Source: Candolleomyces eurysporus (taxonomy: Eukaryota; Basidiomycota; Agaricomycetes; Agaricales; Psathyrellaceae). From it: a stretch of DNA of 64,000 bases. Below the pieces are notes generated by a model. That model searched no databases and was not told where the DNA came from. It worked only from the letters and a program-made list of their open reading frames with translations. The position numbers were made by a program, and so were the translations under genes. Shown piece by piece: positions 21,449-32,709 of this stretch (positions are counted from its first letter, which is position 1; every line of letters starts with the position of its first letter). Location: the NCBI GenBank assembly GCA_027579435.1, contig JANBPK010000850.1:62001-126000 (forward strand), given 5' to 3'.

Positions 21449-22931
21449 ATGGCAATGAGGTCAAGTGAAGTTGCTATATTCTGGGATTTTGGTGAGTATC
21501 CATTCGCCGTAGTATTACGATCTCACAAGGGAGGGGACACTTCGTAATGATGATCGTTTACATTGTCAATCGACTCCAGGAAGTTGTCCGGTACCAGCAG
21601 GCTCTCAATCAACCGGCTATTCCATCGTTCGCAGCATCCAGACACTCGCTCTTCGGCTTGGAATCATCAAGCTTTTCAAAGCGTACCTCGCAGTGTCTCC
21701 AGGCTACAGCTCCACTGTCCCGGCGCTCGCTCTTCGTTCAGAGCTCCAATCGTCCGGAGTCTCATTGACGGATGTTGCTGGTGGGAAGGAAGTTGCAGAT
21801 AAAATGCTATTAGGTTCGTCCTCGCCAGTCGCTCGAGGTTTTCAATGACTGAGAAGCTCTGTACGCTCATGAACGCTATCACAGTTGACATGCTCGCGTA
21901 CGCCTTCGATCGGGCAAGTTCCAATGAAGAGGAGTCGTCTCCTACCCCTGCCATGATATTGATCACAGCAGACCCATCTTTTGCCTACGGGCTATCCATC
22001 CTCCGCATGCGCAACCATCGGGTCGCCCTCATGGCTCCAACAGGGGATACGAGGTGTTATGGCTTGATTAGCCAAGCGAAGTTATGTCTGGACTGGCCAT
22101 GGGATACTTCCGAAGTTGCGACGGAGGATAGTCCTCCTAGCGTGGTTCCTAGCAGTGTAGGAAGAACTGATGATCCCCCCNATGAATACTCGACAGTCCG
22201 CCGACCTGGAAGATTCGATGAATACAAGCTCGAAACCAGCATCCGCGTACCCTTACCACAACGAAGGTCCTGCCGAAATTGGACTTGGCGACTCGTCTCA
22301 ACCAATAATCGTGGAGGAGGTTCCCGAGGGCGCGGAGACTCCTCGAGATTTGGTATTACAGTCCCAACACCAACAGGCCGTATCCAACGATGTCTCGATT
22401 ACTCAGCCTCCCCTTCCCATCGAGATCGAGAACCAACGTTCCTCGGTTGGGACTGGCTCGGGTGCGGAGGCACAATGGAACCAAGGAGGTTCTCTGAGTT
22501 CCACCTTGAACGCATCGACAAGGGACACCGCGGCAGCTCCTCCAGTTCCATCAAGCATTCAACATAGTTTCCAAATTCCGGACGGGGAGGAGCCACCGAG
22601 CTATTCACAGTCCCACACTCCCCAACCCGCTCCCAAGCCTGATAGGGAAAACACGCTTCCAGTGGCAGGAACCCGGAGGCCTCCTCCTCCTCCTCCCCCT
22701 GAATTCTCTCCCCTTATTGAACTACTTCGGTTCTGGAGGACGAAAGGGCATGAACGCCCCTTGCGCGGTACAATTGCTTTGGAAATAGTTGCCCGTGACA
22801 AGCTTGTATATCAGAAAGCTGGGACACAGCGTTTCGCTCAGTATACCCTCAAGGCTCAGAGCCTAGGGATCATCGAACTTGGAGGATGGCAAGGTACCGC
22901 CTGGATATCATTGCATCCCGCTTACCATTAG
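21449..22931 (+). CDS. NYN domain protein, RMRN type, winged-helix end
   Basis: Exon 1 (ATG at 21449) encodes MAMRSSEVAIFWDFG. Exon 2 gives [35 protein letters not shown] and KEVADKML. Exon 3 gives DMLAYAFDRAS and LITADPSFAYGLSILRMRN. Then comes a Ser/Pro-rich linker with a run of seven Pro and a C-terminal winged helix (FSPLIELLRFWRTKG; KAGTQRFAQYTLKAQSLGI; WISLHPAYH). Candidate aspartates of motifs 1 and 2 are kept; motif 3 reads TADPS, so the Gly of GD is lost. A single N at 22181 shifts the frame; without it the frame is continuous from CCCCCC into ATGAAT, so it is probably an assembly artefact. Confidence 0.72.
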
Positions 22932-23167
22932 CTAGTTACCAGTATCACCCAGAATAAACAGGAAGCTTTGCAAATACCACACAATGTCACGCATTCCCTG
23001 CAGGGATGAAAGGAAGGCGGAAAGTCTGCTTGAACAGTGCAGAATTGTCTTTGTGGGCCGGGATTGACTGAAAGTGGTGATAGATGATATGATACTACCA
23101 CAGACACCTACAAGCATCATGTCCGAAGATGCCACTTGTGTGTGATTGTAGTCGCCGATACGACCAT

Positions 23168-24276
23168 TCATAACAGAACGATCTTCGTCTTCCCATCTTT
23201 GACTGCTTTCATCACTGCGGGACAGCCAAGCACTGTCTTGAAGACTTCATCTCGCGTTTCAGGGATATCAATTAGATTTCTGTTCTTGGAGTCTTTGAAC
23301 GTGACGTCGAGTATGATGTGAGAAAGTGCCGACACGGAAAGCGACCCTGTCAAGCAACGCGTCGGCAACCGTCAGGACGTATTATGAGGAGACTAAGCGT
23401 ACCCGTTTCATTCAGCAACTTTCCTATTCTACCTGGAGTTCCGGGAGCCGCACCGACCCTTGTCCTTCGTAAATAATCCACATGCTCTGAGAGCTTGATA
23501 TGCTTGGCGAAGAGTTTAGCGGTTTCCCCTCCTTTGTCTCCACGAAGCCGCTTGTCTCGAAGTATGCGTGCCACATCTGCCACTCGAAGAGCAGCACCAG
23601 TGACGAACAGCAAAGTGGGTGCTCCAGTAGATTTGGGCCTTTGACCCAATCGTGTGTGCAGTGTTGGTAGGACTATTTGCCAAGGTGAGGATCAAGACTC
23701 ATGATCTACGCAGGGAATAAGAATACTTTTCATTATGAAATCCACCAGTTGGTCGAGTGTCCGCGGACCCGTCCATGCTGTTGTGTCTGCAATCGCGGAT
23801 GCTAATTGGAAACGACTCTCAGTCACTCAATTCAGCGTCTCTTGCAAGAACGCGAGGGATGACCTACCAGGTATCCGTATGTCGTCCAGCTCGAAATCAG
23901 ACATATCTTTGAATGATTTCTTTTGTGCAGTGGCGAGATACTCCTCCAGATCTTCAGGACTCTGGGCAGCAATCGAGCCTTGCGGTATCGGTTCATTGGC
24001 TGTGGCCAATTTCCGTTTCTACTTTCCGGGTTTGCCGGAGTGCATAGCAGGTTGTATGATGAAACGAACCTTAGCTTTTTTCTCCTTCTCCTTCTCCCTT
24101 CTTTTCCGTTTCTTCAGAATCGCCGAATCTGAAGGACCTGGTGTTACTTCTGCTTCTGCATTGTCGTTATCATTATCGTTTGATTCTTCTTCAAAGTTTA
24201 TGTTAACTCCTTCATCTTCGGAGAGGGCTACAAGGTCGTCAGCGACAAAGTCGTCCTCAAGGTCGTCGCCGGCCAT
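23168..24276 (-). CDS. CMS1: Cms1/CMSS1 ribosome-biogenesis protein
   Basis: Start MAGDDLEDDFVADDLVALSE (ATG at 24274-24276). An acidic N-terminus is followed by a Lys-rich segment (KKRKRREKEKEKKAKVRF), PIPQGSIAAQSPEDLEEYL and FELDDIRIPG. The C-terminal half resembles part of a DEAD-box fold: TLLFVTGAALRVADVARIL, KLFAKHIKLSEHVDYL, VGAAPGTPGRIGKLL and LSHIILDVTFKDSKNR. This combination is characteristic of Cms1, linked to the 90S pre-ribosome and U3 in yeast. About five exons. It ends VKDGKTKIVLL. Confidence 0.85.
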
Positions 24277-24476
24277 TGCGGATGAAAGACAGAAGAAAAG
24301 AGAAATAGACCACGTGCTTTGATGGTCGGCACCTAATTAGTACTAGCCATCAATGATGTCAGCAAATCAGTGACCGCGTCGCCCGCAGTGTACAAGTATG
24401 TACCTATCGCGCATCCATTTGTTGTTGAGGTCCATCACCCCCTCACGACCCTGGATCTACCCATGCTAGGTTTTAA
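24277..24476. promoter_or_regulatory. Shared divergent promoter, CMS1 and ERI1-like
   Basis: 200 bp separate two outward-facing start codons. No specific element is recognised. Confidence 0.45.
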
Positions 24477-25834
24477 ATGCCGGCCATGGCCCAGCTATTG
24501 AATGTCAGGCTGAACGATTGGGGAACTAGCTGGCTGGCCGTTATTCTGCTGCTGATGGTCATGATTCTCTCCCGCAGGCTGTATTCATATTGGTTCCAAA
24601 ACAAGTCTGCTCGAAGACGTGTCAGATCTCCAGGCGACACAACTACCGTTCAAACACACACATCTCGCATCAGATTCCGGGACTTTACCCCTACCCTTTC
24701 GGAGACAAACCTGTCCCTACTTAAACACCGGGACTCTGACTCCCTTGAGGGTGCCGACCCTGCTGCCCACGACATGCGCTACCACCCTCGCTGGCCGAAG
24801 AAAAAGAAAGTTTCAGTACCTGATGTTGTGGAGCCTCCCAAGCGTGTAGAGCAGCCTGTGGACATGTTCTTAGTCCTCGACATCGAAGGGACATGCAACA
24901 AAGGAACGGACTTCAATTTCCCTAATGAAATCATCGTACGTCGCTTCAGCCGTCCCCCTCACTCCTATCCTAGACCTGATGGAATTAAACTATGTGTGAA
25001 TTTAGGAGTTCCCTGTGTGCTTGTTGCGGTGGAAAGACAAGACAGAGGACGATACGGCAAGCGAGCTCGAAGTTGTCGACGAATTCCGAACTTTCGTCAG
25101 ACCGACCTGGCGACCGATACTGTCAGACTTCTGCAGAGAGCTGACAGGTATCACCCAGGTCAGTCTCATCGTTATCATGATCCAAATGCTGTGCTATAAT
25201 ATATCTACTGCAGGAACAAGTTGATTCTGCGCCGGTGTTCTCTGAAGTCTTGGATCAGTTCAAAGATTTCATGATCAAACACGGCATGATCAACGAGCAC
25301 GAAGAGCGGCTTGTCAGGTTCTCCTGGTGCAGCGATGGCCCATTTGATGTGCGCGACTTCGTCGTAAAGCAGTGTCACATTTCAAAGGTTAGATCTCATC
25401 GAGCGCTTTGCCTGGATACCGAATGTCTAAACTCATCTTTCAAGGTTCGCATGCCTAGCTGGTTGCAAGGAGACGTACTCGACATTCGGACGACCGTTGT
25501 AAATTGGGCGACGCTTCAACTTGACCATCACGCGAAGCCAATAGCACGGAGGTCGGCGAATATCGCTGCTCAGTTAAAGGTGTTAGGACTTCCAGATTTC
25601 CAAGGTCGAGAGCATAGCGGCATTGACGTCAGTACAGTTGATTTCAAAAATCTCCCTAACTCTTAACTCACGGCTCCTTTTGTGGCGATACAGGATGCGA
25701 GAAACTTGGCAAGGATCGTCACTGAACTTGCACGGCTGGGTATGCCACTTAGACCGAATACTCTCATTAAACCCAATCGCAGATGGCCCTGGATGGGGAA
25801 ACGTGGGCAGGTTTTGGAAGAGTTTGTTTCGTGA
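24477..25834 (+). CDS. ERI1-like DEDDh 3'-5' exoribonuclease with N-terminal membrane segment
   Basis: Start MPAMAQLLNVRLNDWG, then a probable transmembrane segment at about residues 18-34 (WLAVILLLMVMILSRRL) and a basic linker. The catalytic domain opens with FLVLDIEGTC, the DxE of motif I. It continues with TFVRPTWRPILSDFC and LTGITQ, FSWCSDGPFDVRDF with the second-motif Asp, and EHSGIDDARNLARI with the His and Asp of the third motif. All four DEDD acidic residues and the His are visible, so activity is expected. ERI1-type enzymes trim histone mRNA, 5.8S rRNA ends and small RNAs. The membrane segment is unusual and suggests an organelle or ER location. Five or six exons; stop at 25832-25834. 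Confidence 0.85.
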
Positions 25835-26236
25835 AAGATACCTTTCATGTATGATACCCCAGCAACCTAAGGAACCCTTTACCGAGCGCCGAGCACCCAA
25901 TCCATGAGTGTCCCAAGAACCTATTGGTCGTACTGAATGCGAAAGAAATGTTTCCTGGAACGCTCGTTTCTAAGCTCCCCTCTAAACGCCTATCTAAGTC
26001 CGGTCTCCTAATCGAATTGATACGTGGATGCGAAGCTGCTAAAATTTAAGGGTGAAACCGTGGTTGTCCGTAGTGATACAATCGTGAAATGGCCCTAGCT
26101 AAGTAAAATAAGGTGTGAGTAATCTAATATATTCGTTGACAGACGTAAATTATCCATTCAAGGTTTGGGTGCGCAACTACACCAAAATGTGTACGACAAA
26201 CAAGAAAGCCAAACACCATTCACTAGGACCAAGCTG
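25835..26236. other. Intergenic between convergent genes
   Basis: 3' flanks of the ERI1-like gene (plus) and the TmpA-like gene (minus). No gene is supported. Confidence 0.45.
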
Positions 26237-28474
26237 TCAGCAAAAGCAACTAGAAGAGGAAAACTCAATGAAACGTACGAAGTCCCACAAGGTTCCGAAA
26301 CATGGTATGCCCGCCTCTTTGCATCCCTGCGTCATCTCCTCGTTGCCGATCCAGTTCGAAGTAATGAGGACAACTGAGCCCAGCATGTTAGCAAGTTCGT
26401 GGGATGGAACTAATATCACTGTGTTTTCCTACCTTCAGCGTTCCAGTATTCATATGCTTCTTTGATGATCTTCATTGTATCAGGACGTCCTCCACGAGCC
26501 TTGCTATCCCATAGCAAGAGACGCTCAGGCTCTATGTGCTTGTAGATCAAGCCTGAGATCGTTGGTCCAAAGGTCTTCTCTTGGTTGGATCCTATAAGGA
26601 GTGACCATGAGATGCTGAGAGAACGTTCATGCGATCCTAAACTGCGTACCTATCCAGATCAAGTACCTTGGAGATGATCAGTACCGGGAAAGGTATAAGG
26701 AACGGTAGCGACATACCAATTTTTCGACTGCAAACATGTTGAGAGAGCCGCTCCAATACCGGTTCCAGTGCAGACTCTGATGCCGCGCTTGTACAGTGTC
26801 GATGTATTGGACACACCCGCAAACTGTCGCAGAAAGTGATCAGCTCCATTCTGTCAACTCCACATGGACACGACCAACCTTCAGCTCCCGGGTCCAGAGG
26901 GTTTTCGGAGGATCCTCGACGAGACTCCGCGTGAAGTCGCCTAGCGAGACGTCAATCATCGCGTGTGGGGCATGGGGAAGATCCAGAGCTCACCTTGAAC
27001 ACCGGCAATCATGTAGTGGTATTCCGCCTTGGGACCCTCACTAGACACACCGTTAGTTCAACATCGATCCGAGAATGATAATTGCGAAGAAGGGTCTCAC
27101 GAGACAATGCCAAAGGCATGGTATTCCATGATCGAAGATCGGCTGATCCGGCCAAGCAGGCCTTGTTGCATACCTCGCTTGAACCGGATAATTGCAACTT
27201 TGCTCGATGGCTGTGGATCATAGTTGACGACATTGTCCCGATAGAAGCAAGGAACCGAGGGGACTTACCAGTTCAATATCGACCGGAACTTCTCGTACGA
27301 AGAACCAGGGCAGCGCAACACTATGCCGAATTCAATCATCGAGGAAATTCGGAGAAACCTTGGAGGGACGTACAACACGGTCATGCCCACAGTGAACCAA
27401 AAGTCTTGTTGTCGGACCAAGTCGCGACCATCGAGATTCCATGTTCTCGTCGACGGATCGTAGGTGTTTCCCAAAATGACGAAAACCCCTTTAGGGAGGA
27501 TGAGAAGTTGCTTTGAAGAAATGCTTCCGAGGACTTACAGGTAAAGATAAGTCCTATCCACCCCACAAACCGATGATGACGTTCAAAGACGCTTTATAAT
27601 GCTAGGGTCAATGACTAATGTCGGTTCAATCGTTAGAGTACTTACTTATGATGATTATTTCTGACCCAAGGGAAAGCGCTGAGAGCGCTGACCATGACGG
27701 CAATGTTCGTGAAAACTCCCATAATGAGGACTGCGTCGTGACTAATTTTCATATGCGTGAAGTTGTAGACCACTTTGTAGAGGAGCCATGCCACTCCAGA
27801 AAGAGCGCATCCGCTGTGGATACCTCCAAGATGCTAGAAACAAATATTTAATCCGATGCACAATCAGGTGTGACAGAAAGAGACTCACCTGAAGGACAGA
27901 TGTGCACCCGAGACGGAACCAAAGGGGTGGCCACTGTTGAACGACATCAGAAACACATCCAACCTCGGCGATTGTGGAATGCACACCTTGGCAAAGCAGG
28001 TGGTGACGATCAAGTACAAGAGACGGCCGAACACTTCGTTTCTCATGAGGATGGCGACGTTGAAGTTTGCCACTACGATGGCGCCCGTGTACCTCTCGCC
28101 GTATTCCCAGACACCGCCTGCTGCTAGACCCAGACCAATCATGTTGATGCCAAAGGACAGGACAAAGAATTTCCTGGGGTAAATCAGAATCAGCTACGGT
28201 CAGGCACCTGCTGGACGATTACACTTACCGATATGTATTGAACCATAGCTGAAATAGAATCCATCTCGACACCTTGTGTTTGGGCTTGGGAGGCGAACTC
28301 GGGGGCGCGGGTACTACTGGGATCTCCTTCACAACGACTTTGTTTTTTTTCGTCGGTAATGGCAGTTTCGTTGGCTGCCTTCGTTGAGGTGGAAGGCTGG
28401 GGGTGGTTGACTTCAAGGTCCCCCTTCTCTGGATCGAGAGGGGGGTTGGGATGTCTCTTGAGCTCGTCCGACAT
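26237..28474 (-). CDS. TmpA-like integral membrane flavoprotein
   Basis: Start MSDELKRHPNPPLDPEKGDL, with a Pro-rich cytosolic N-terminus and WILFQLWFNTYR. A membrane part follows (FVLSFGINMIGLGLAAGGVW; FGRLLYLIVTTCFA; HLGGIHSGCALSGVAWLLY; FERHHRFVGWIGLIFTWVF) with several His that could hold heme. The C-terminal oxidoreductase-like part includes TLYKRGIRVCTGTGIGAALS, SNQEKTFGPTISGLI, ERLLLWDSKARGGRPDTMKI and VVLITSNWIGNEEMTQ. The layout matches fungal TmpA-type proteins, which in Aspergillus affect asexual development. At least ten short introns. A run of eight T (28343-28350) puts the N-terminal codons in a different frame from the rest; one base fewer would restore it. Confidence 0.65.
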
Positions 28475-29327
28475 CGCAATTATCGAGAGACTACCACGGC
28501 ACCGAAGGCGAGGTCGAGATATACCAGGGAGGTGGGGGNACACAGAAGCGGCGTAGGTGTTGCGATTCCTCGCCTTATATCTGGAGAAATTCCAAGCGGA
28601 GAAGCCGTGACATATTCGGTCCAGTAAACCAAATCCGAAACGAGATAATTCCAGTGATCCAGAGAAGCTGCGAACGAGAAGGCACAGTCCATATTTCTGC
28701 CGGGCAATCCGGTGCCCCGGGCCAGATAGTTCCATGCGAAAACGGGACACCGCCAAAAGCTGTTCTAACGGAACGAAACAGTGGTACAAGAACCACCCTG
28801 ACGTCTATTACGATCTGAGGTTTGCTGTGTTATCGCAAATCTGGACCCGATGATACCTACCACCCTTGCACTCCAATCCTGGTAGCTGATCCGACATGAA
28901 TTGAACGAGGAAACTCCATACTCCTCAGAGAATTAAAGAACCCATACCGAGCGGGATCATAACCTAGGACCGTTCGGTGGAGTTCTCTCGAATCGCCAGA
29001 CGATTATTTTTTCCCTTTCAAAGCGGGTTTCAACGTTATGACTAGGACCTGGACCCGTCGCACCCCGGCGTGATAATCCCGTTCTAGTCATCGCGGTTGA
29101 GGCACGGCAAAGAAGAAGCACCTTTTCTCATAAGAAACTGGGTCCTTGAACATCTGCCAAATCTCAGGACAAATCTGTAAGAAAGATCGTTATGTCACTG
29201 GCACAAGAGAAGCATGCAAAAGCTCTTACCACGGGAAACTGGAAAGACATATTACACTACGGCGTGTAACTCCTGACAAAGATCGCCGCCTCACTGCTTC
29301 TCCAAGGGGAGAGTTAGACTTGTTACC
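28475..29327. other. Intergenic, no firm gene
   Basis: Promoter side of the TmpA-like gene, with one ambiguous base at 28539. A weak minus-strand two-exon possibility exists at about 29105-29260 (MSFQFPV, intron, ICPEIWQMFKDPVSY...), but it has no recognised domain and is not called. Nothing else is supported. Confidence 0.35.
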
Positions 29328-29531
29328 CTAGTCTATCGTGTGTCCTGAAGGCCGAGAGAAGAGCAGACTGCGCGTCACCACGCAAGCGGTGCCAGTCAAA
29401 CACGCTGCACAAGTGGTCCCCACAACGGCATGCCGCCAGGAAAGAGCTATGCTGTTGCTGAACTTGATAGCTTCAACCGCAGTCTCCGGATAGCTTCTTC
29501 CCTGTTGCGGTTGATAGGGACCTTCGGCCAT
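29328..29531 (-). CDS. Possible small membrane protein, unrecognised
   Basis: A 67-codon frame begins MAEGPYQPQQGRSYPETAVE and has one hydrophobic segment (VVGTTCAACLTGTACVV) before a basic end. The composition looks protein-like, and it could be one exon of a longer gene reaching to 29105 or 29976. No family is recognised and the splice structure is unknown. Confidence 0.3.
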   Translation of the reverse strand: MAEGPYQPQQGRSYPETAVEAIKFSNSIALSWRHAVVGTTCAACLTGTACVVTRSLLFSRPSGHTID

Positions 29532-29781
29532 GATGGTGATTTCCGCTCTCCTTGAAGACCGCTGGTTTATCGAGCAATAAGAAGCTGCGGATTGGGAGTA
29601 AACGTTAACAGAAATAGACCCGCATGGAATTGGAGAAGGTTACTTTTCGTATAACGACACTCACCTTGGACCTGATTTACCGAGGAAGACTTGAGAACGT
29701 TCAATTTTAGATAGCAGATTACGGACTATGAAGGGAGGTGACATTCATCCAATACAGCGTGGATGAACTGTACATGGTCAA

Positions 29782-29835
29782 GAAGAGCGTGGCATAGTTG
29801 AAGAGCGTGGCATAGTTGAAGAACGTGGCATAGTT
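29782..29835. repeat. 18-bp tandem repeat, three copies
   Basis: Unit 'gaagagcgtggcatagtt' occurs at 29782-29799, 29800-29817 and 29818-29835, the last with one substitution. Its length is a multiple of three. On the minus strand one frame reads NYATLF repeats, but no gene around it is certain. Confidence 0.9.
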
Positions 29836-30061
29836 TGCACTGAAGCAGAGTCCTGCCAGTGCCATCAATTCCGGATCAGCATCTTCCGATGACCTGGACC
29901 GGACTGGCCAATGTTCCAATCCTCGACTTTCGAATACTAAGGATGTAGAGTAAAGTATGCTACATGGTCCAGACAAAGCTACACGTAAAACTATTGTACA
30001 ATGAGCTGATTAATCAGTCCTGAAATCTCCATCAGAGTCAGTCCGGATGCTCGGATAGGCT

Positions 30062-32378
30062 TCACGAATCGGTTGATGCAAACTCTCGTAACTCCCTGAG
30101 ATGTCGCGAGACTTCTTCTTTGAACATGGCGATTTCGTGACTATTCTTGATTATAGCCCGAACCGTTTCATCCTTGAGCCGCGAGACTTTGGCAATCTGT
30201 TCCTGGTAGCTAAAGCCGAGGAAAGGGGAAGTTAGCAAAGATATCCGTTCAACCTTATATGCAAAGTATCAGCAACTGACTCGAACTGGAGAGCTTGCAA
30301 TCGCGACTTGACACCCATCCCATTTGCAAGGGCGGCCGTCCTTGCTGCGGCCAGATCCCGTTCTAGTCGGTTCGCTTCTGCACTTGCCACCTGTGCCTCC
30401 TGTTGAGCGGCCTGTGTTGTGATATAAATCCAATTAATGTATTGTAGTTGAACCCCATAAAATCTTGGACGTACGTCTCGGAGATCATCTGCTTGGTCGT
30501 TGAGCGCGGCGACTTTCTTCTCAATTTCAGTGACATCCTCTTCGACGTTCTCGCATTCCAAAGACAGTTGGTCCAACTCGTTGTCAACCTTGATCCGCTC
30601 GGTCTCGACGTTACTCCGATCCGTGCGTTTCGATTCAGCGACTGCGCTTAATGTGGGTTTCACAATCTTACGGATGTCACTACCGATAAGAAGCTGTTGA
30701 GGGTTGGATGCTGCGGGATTTAATTCTAACGTCAAGTCGATGTGTTCCCATGGCTCCGGAAGTGGTGGGAAGAGCTCGAGATTGGAGAGGAGGTTGGTGT
30801 AGAGATCGAGAGCCTCCTCGGTTGCAGACACCCGGTTGGTAACACTGACCTCGAGGGCCATTATGCTTTTGTGGGTGTCAGCAATCTTTTGCTTGAGATC
30901 TTCCAGTGTTCTTGAAAGAGTCTCGTGCGTCTGGTTCATTTCGAGAACCTCTTCGGGGCTGAGGTTTTGAGCTTTAACAATACTTTGCAGCCTTTCCTGT
31001 TCAGCCTTCAACTGGTCAACACGAACAACTGATAAGACGTAAGGATCAATTCGAAGCATTGTGCTCTTGACGACGTACGTTCTCGCTGCAGTTCACCCTT
31101 TTCAATGGCGATAGAATCCGTCAATTTCCGCTTCCGACTTTCATATTGCTGAAGAATCTTCTGAAACTTCTCGCTATCGCCTTTCAGCAGCCCATTGTCC
31201 CGAACCATTTTATTGATCGGAGGCTACGTACTTTCAATGTTGTTGTGCAAAAATAACAAAGGTGTTGAACTCACTGCGGACGCCTCCAACTTCTTCAGTC
31301 GAGATTTAGCATCATTCAACCGATTTAGCTGTTCCTCCACTTCGGATTGGACTGTATTGTTCCTTTTGGCTGTAAAATAATTAGACAGACAGAACTTTGA
31401 AGACTCAGGTAGATTTTCGTACCGTATCGGTCTTCGAGCACCTGATTTGATTCAGCGAAATCGTCAACAAGATCTAGCCACACTGTGTAAGTTTCTTCGA
31501 AGTAATTAAACGCCAGGGCAGCATGATCCCAAGGGTCATCAAATTGCTCCGGAACCTTGTCCGGTCTTTGGAGTGTCGGATGTTCGCTATTTTCATAGTC
31601 GTCCCGCAGCTGAAAACCGGGATGAGAGGAGAGCGCACTACACTGAGAACAAAGCTCACGCACTTTACACATCTCGACTAGCCAATGTAGCACTCCTAGT
31701 AATGAGGGCCATGAGTGCATACTTGCCGGTGCAGCCAGCCACTTGTTGTCGATTTGGTGCGCGAATGGATATCGAACAGCCTTCAATGCTGGCACAAATT
31801 CGTCTTCGAATTTGGGCTGGTTCAAAGGGTGGTTTGGATCCAAATGAAGGAGCAGCTCGTTGAATATTGCGCGGTAGTCTTTGCCTTGGATATTCGTGAG
31901 GGTCGACATAGTGATCTCCAAACCGAGTTGGTTTTGCAAGTAGCCAAGGATGTCTTGTCGCATCTTCGCTTGATATTGACGTTCCCTCAGAGGACGAGGA
32001 TCTTTGACGGCTTGAATTATAGAAGGAGCAGCTAGACCCCCTGCTCCTCCCCAAGTTGAACCACGGCGCACACTACTGTGAGGGGATTGAACAAACTTTG
32101 GTCGGAGGATAAACGGGACAATACACGAACTTGTGCAAAGGTGTCCGACCAACATTCTGCTTGCTGGCACTCATCAGCAGAGGATTGATGTTCTGGGAGC
32201 GGGCCATCGACTGTCTTGGGTTTGTGCTTGGAGGCACGAGCTGAGGTGCTCGTATTGCAGGTCCTGCAAGTGACATACGGGACCGTGAAGTCTGTTTCTT
32301 CACCGTCGAGGGCAGGGGTAGATTCGAACGGGTGTCTGTCGGAGGAGGCATCATCGACCGCCTTCCCGATTGCTGCAT
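30062..32378 (-). CDS. NDC80: Kinetochore protein Ndc80/HEC1
   Basis: Microtubule-binding subunit of the Ndc80 complex. A basic N-terminal tail (MQQSGRRSMMPPPTDTRSN) leads to the calponin-homology domain: DPRPLRERQYQAKMRQDIL, FNELLLHLDPNHPL, FVPALKAVRYPFAHQIDNKW and HSWPSLLGVLHWLVEM. Long coiled coils follow (DQLKAEQERLQSIVKAQNLS; EEVLEMNQTHETLSRTLEDL; LSLECENVEEDVTEIEKKVA), separated by a globular break (YTNLLSNLELFPPLPEPWEH). The protein ends EVSRHLRELREFASTDS. Domain order and motifs match Ndc80. About eight short introns. Confidence 0.93.
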
Positions 32379-32709
32379 TGTGCAGAAACTTGAGGCGTAG
32401 GAGGACTAATAGGTGAAGGTTTGGGTTCAACACGCGATTGAGCGCGCGTGAGACAAACGCGACGCGTAGCACGTGACACTAATATGCTCAGTAGCTGAGT
32501 CTTTCATCGAACAGCTTTCTCTGCACTGTTCTTCTCGTTGACTTTGGCACCTCGAAGCTTTCTTTACGGTCAGAATACTTGTTTTCTTGAGAGAAAGAAG
32601 ATCGGCCTCATATATTTTAACCATCCAAGATCTTGTCACTGAACTTTAATCCCTTGCCGATCCAACCTAATTGTGCATCTTCCGGTCGTCTTCTACCAAC
32701 AGAACTGTT
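32379..32709. promoter_or_regulatory. Shared divergent promoter, NDC80 and MOG1
   Basis: 331 bp lie between outward-facing start codons. It contains 'atatatt'-like AT-rich sequence near 32610. No named site is certain. Confidence 0.45.

Noticed and set aside
23735..24322. 195-codon plus-strand frame across CMS1
   Set aside because: The opposite strand carries clear CMS1 motifs and splice sites; this frame is Ser/Phe-rich antisense.
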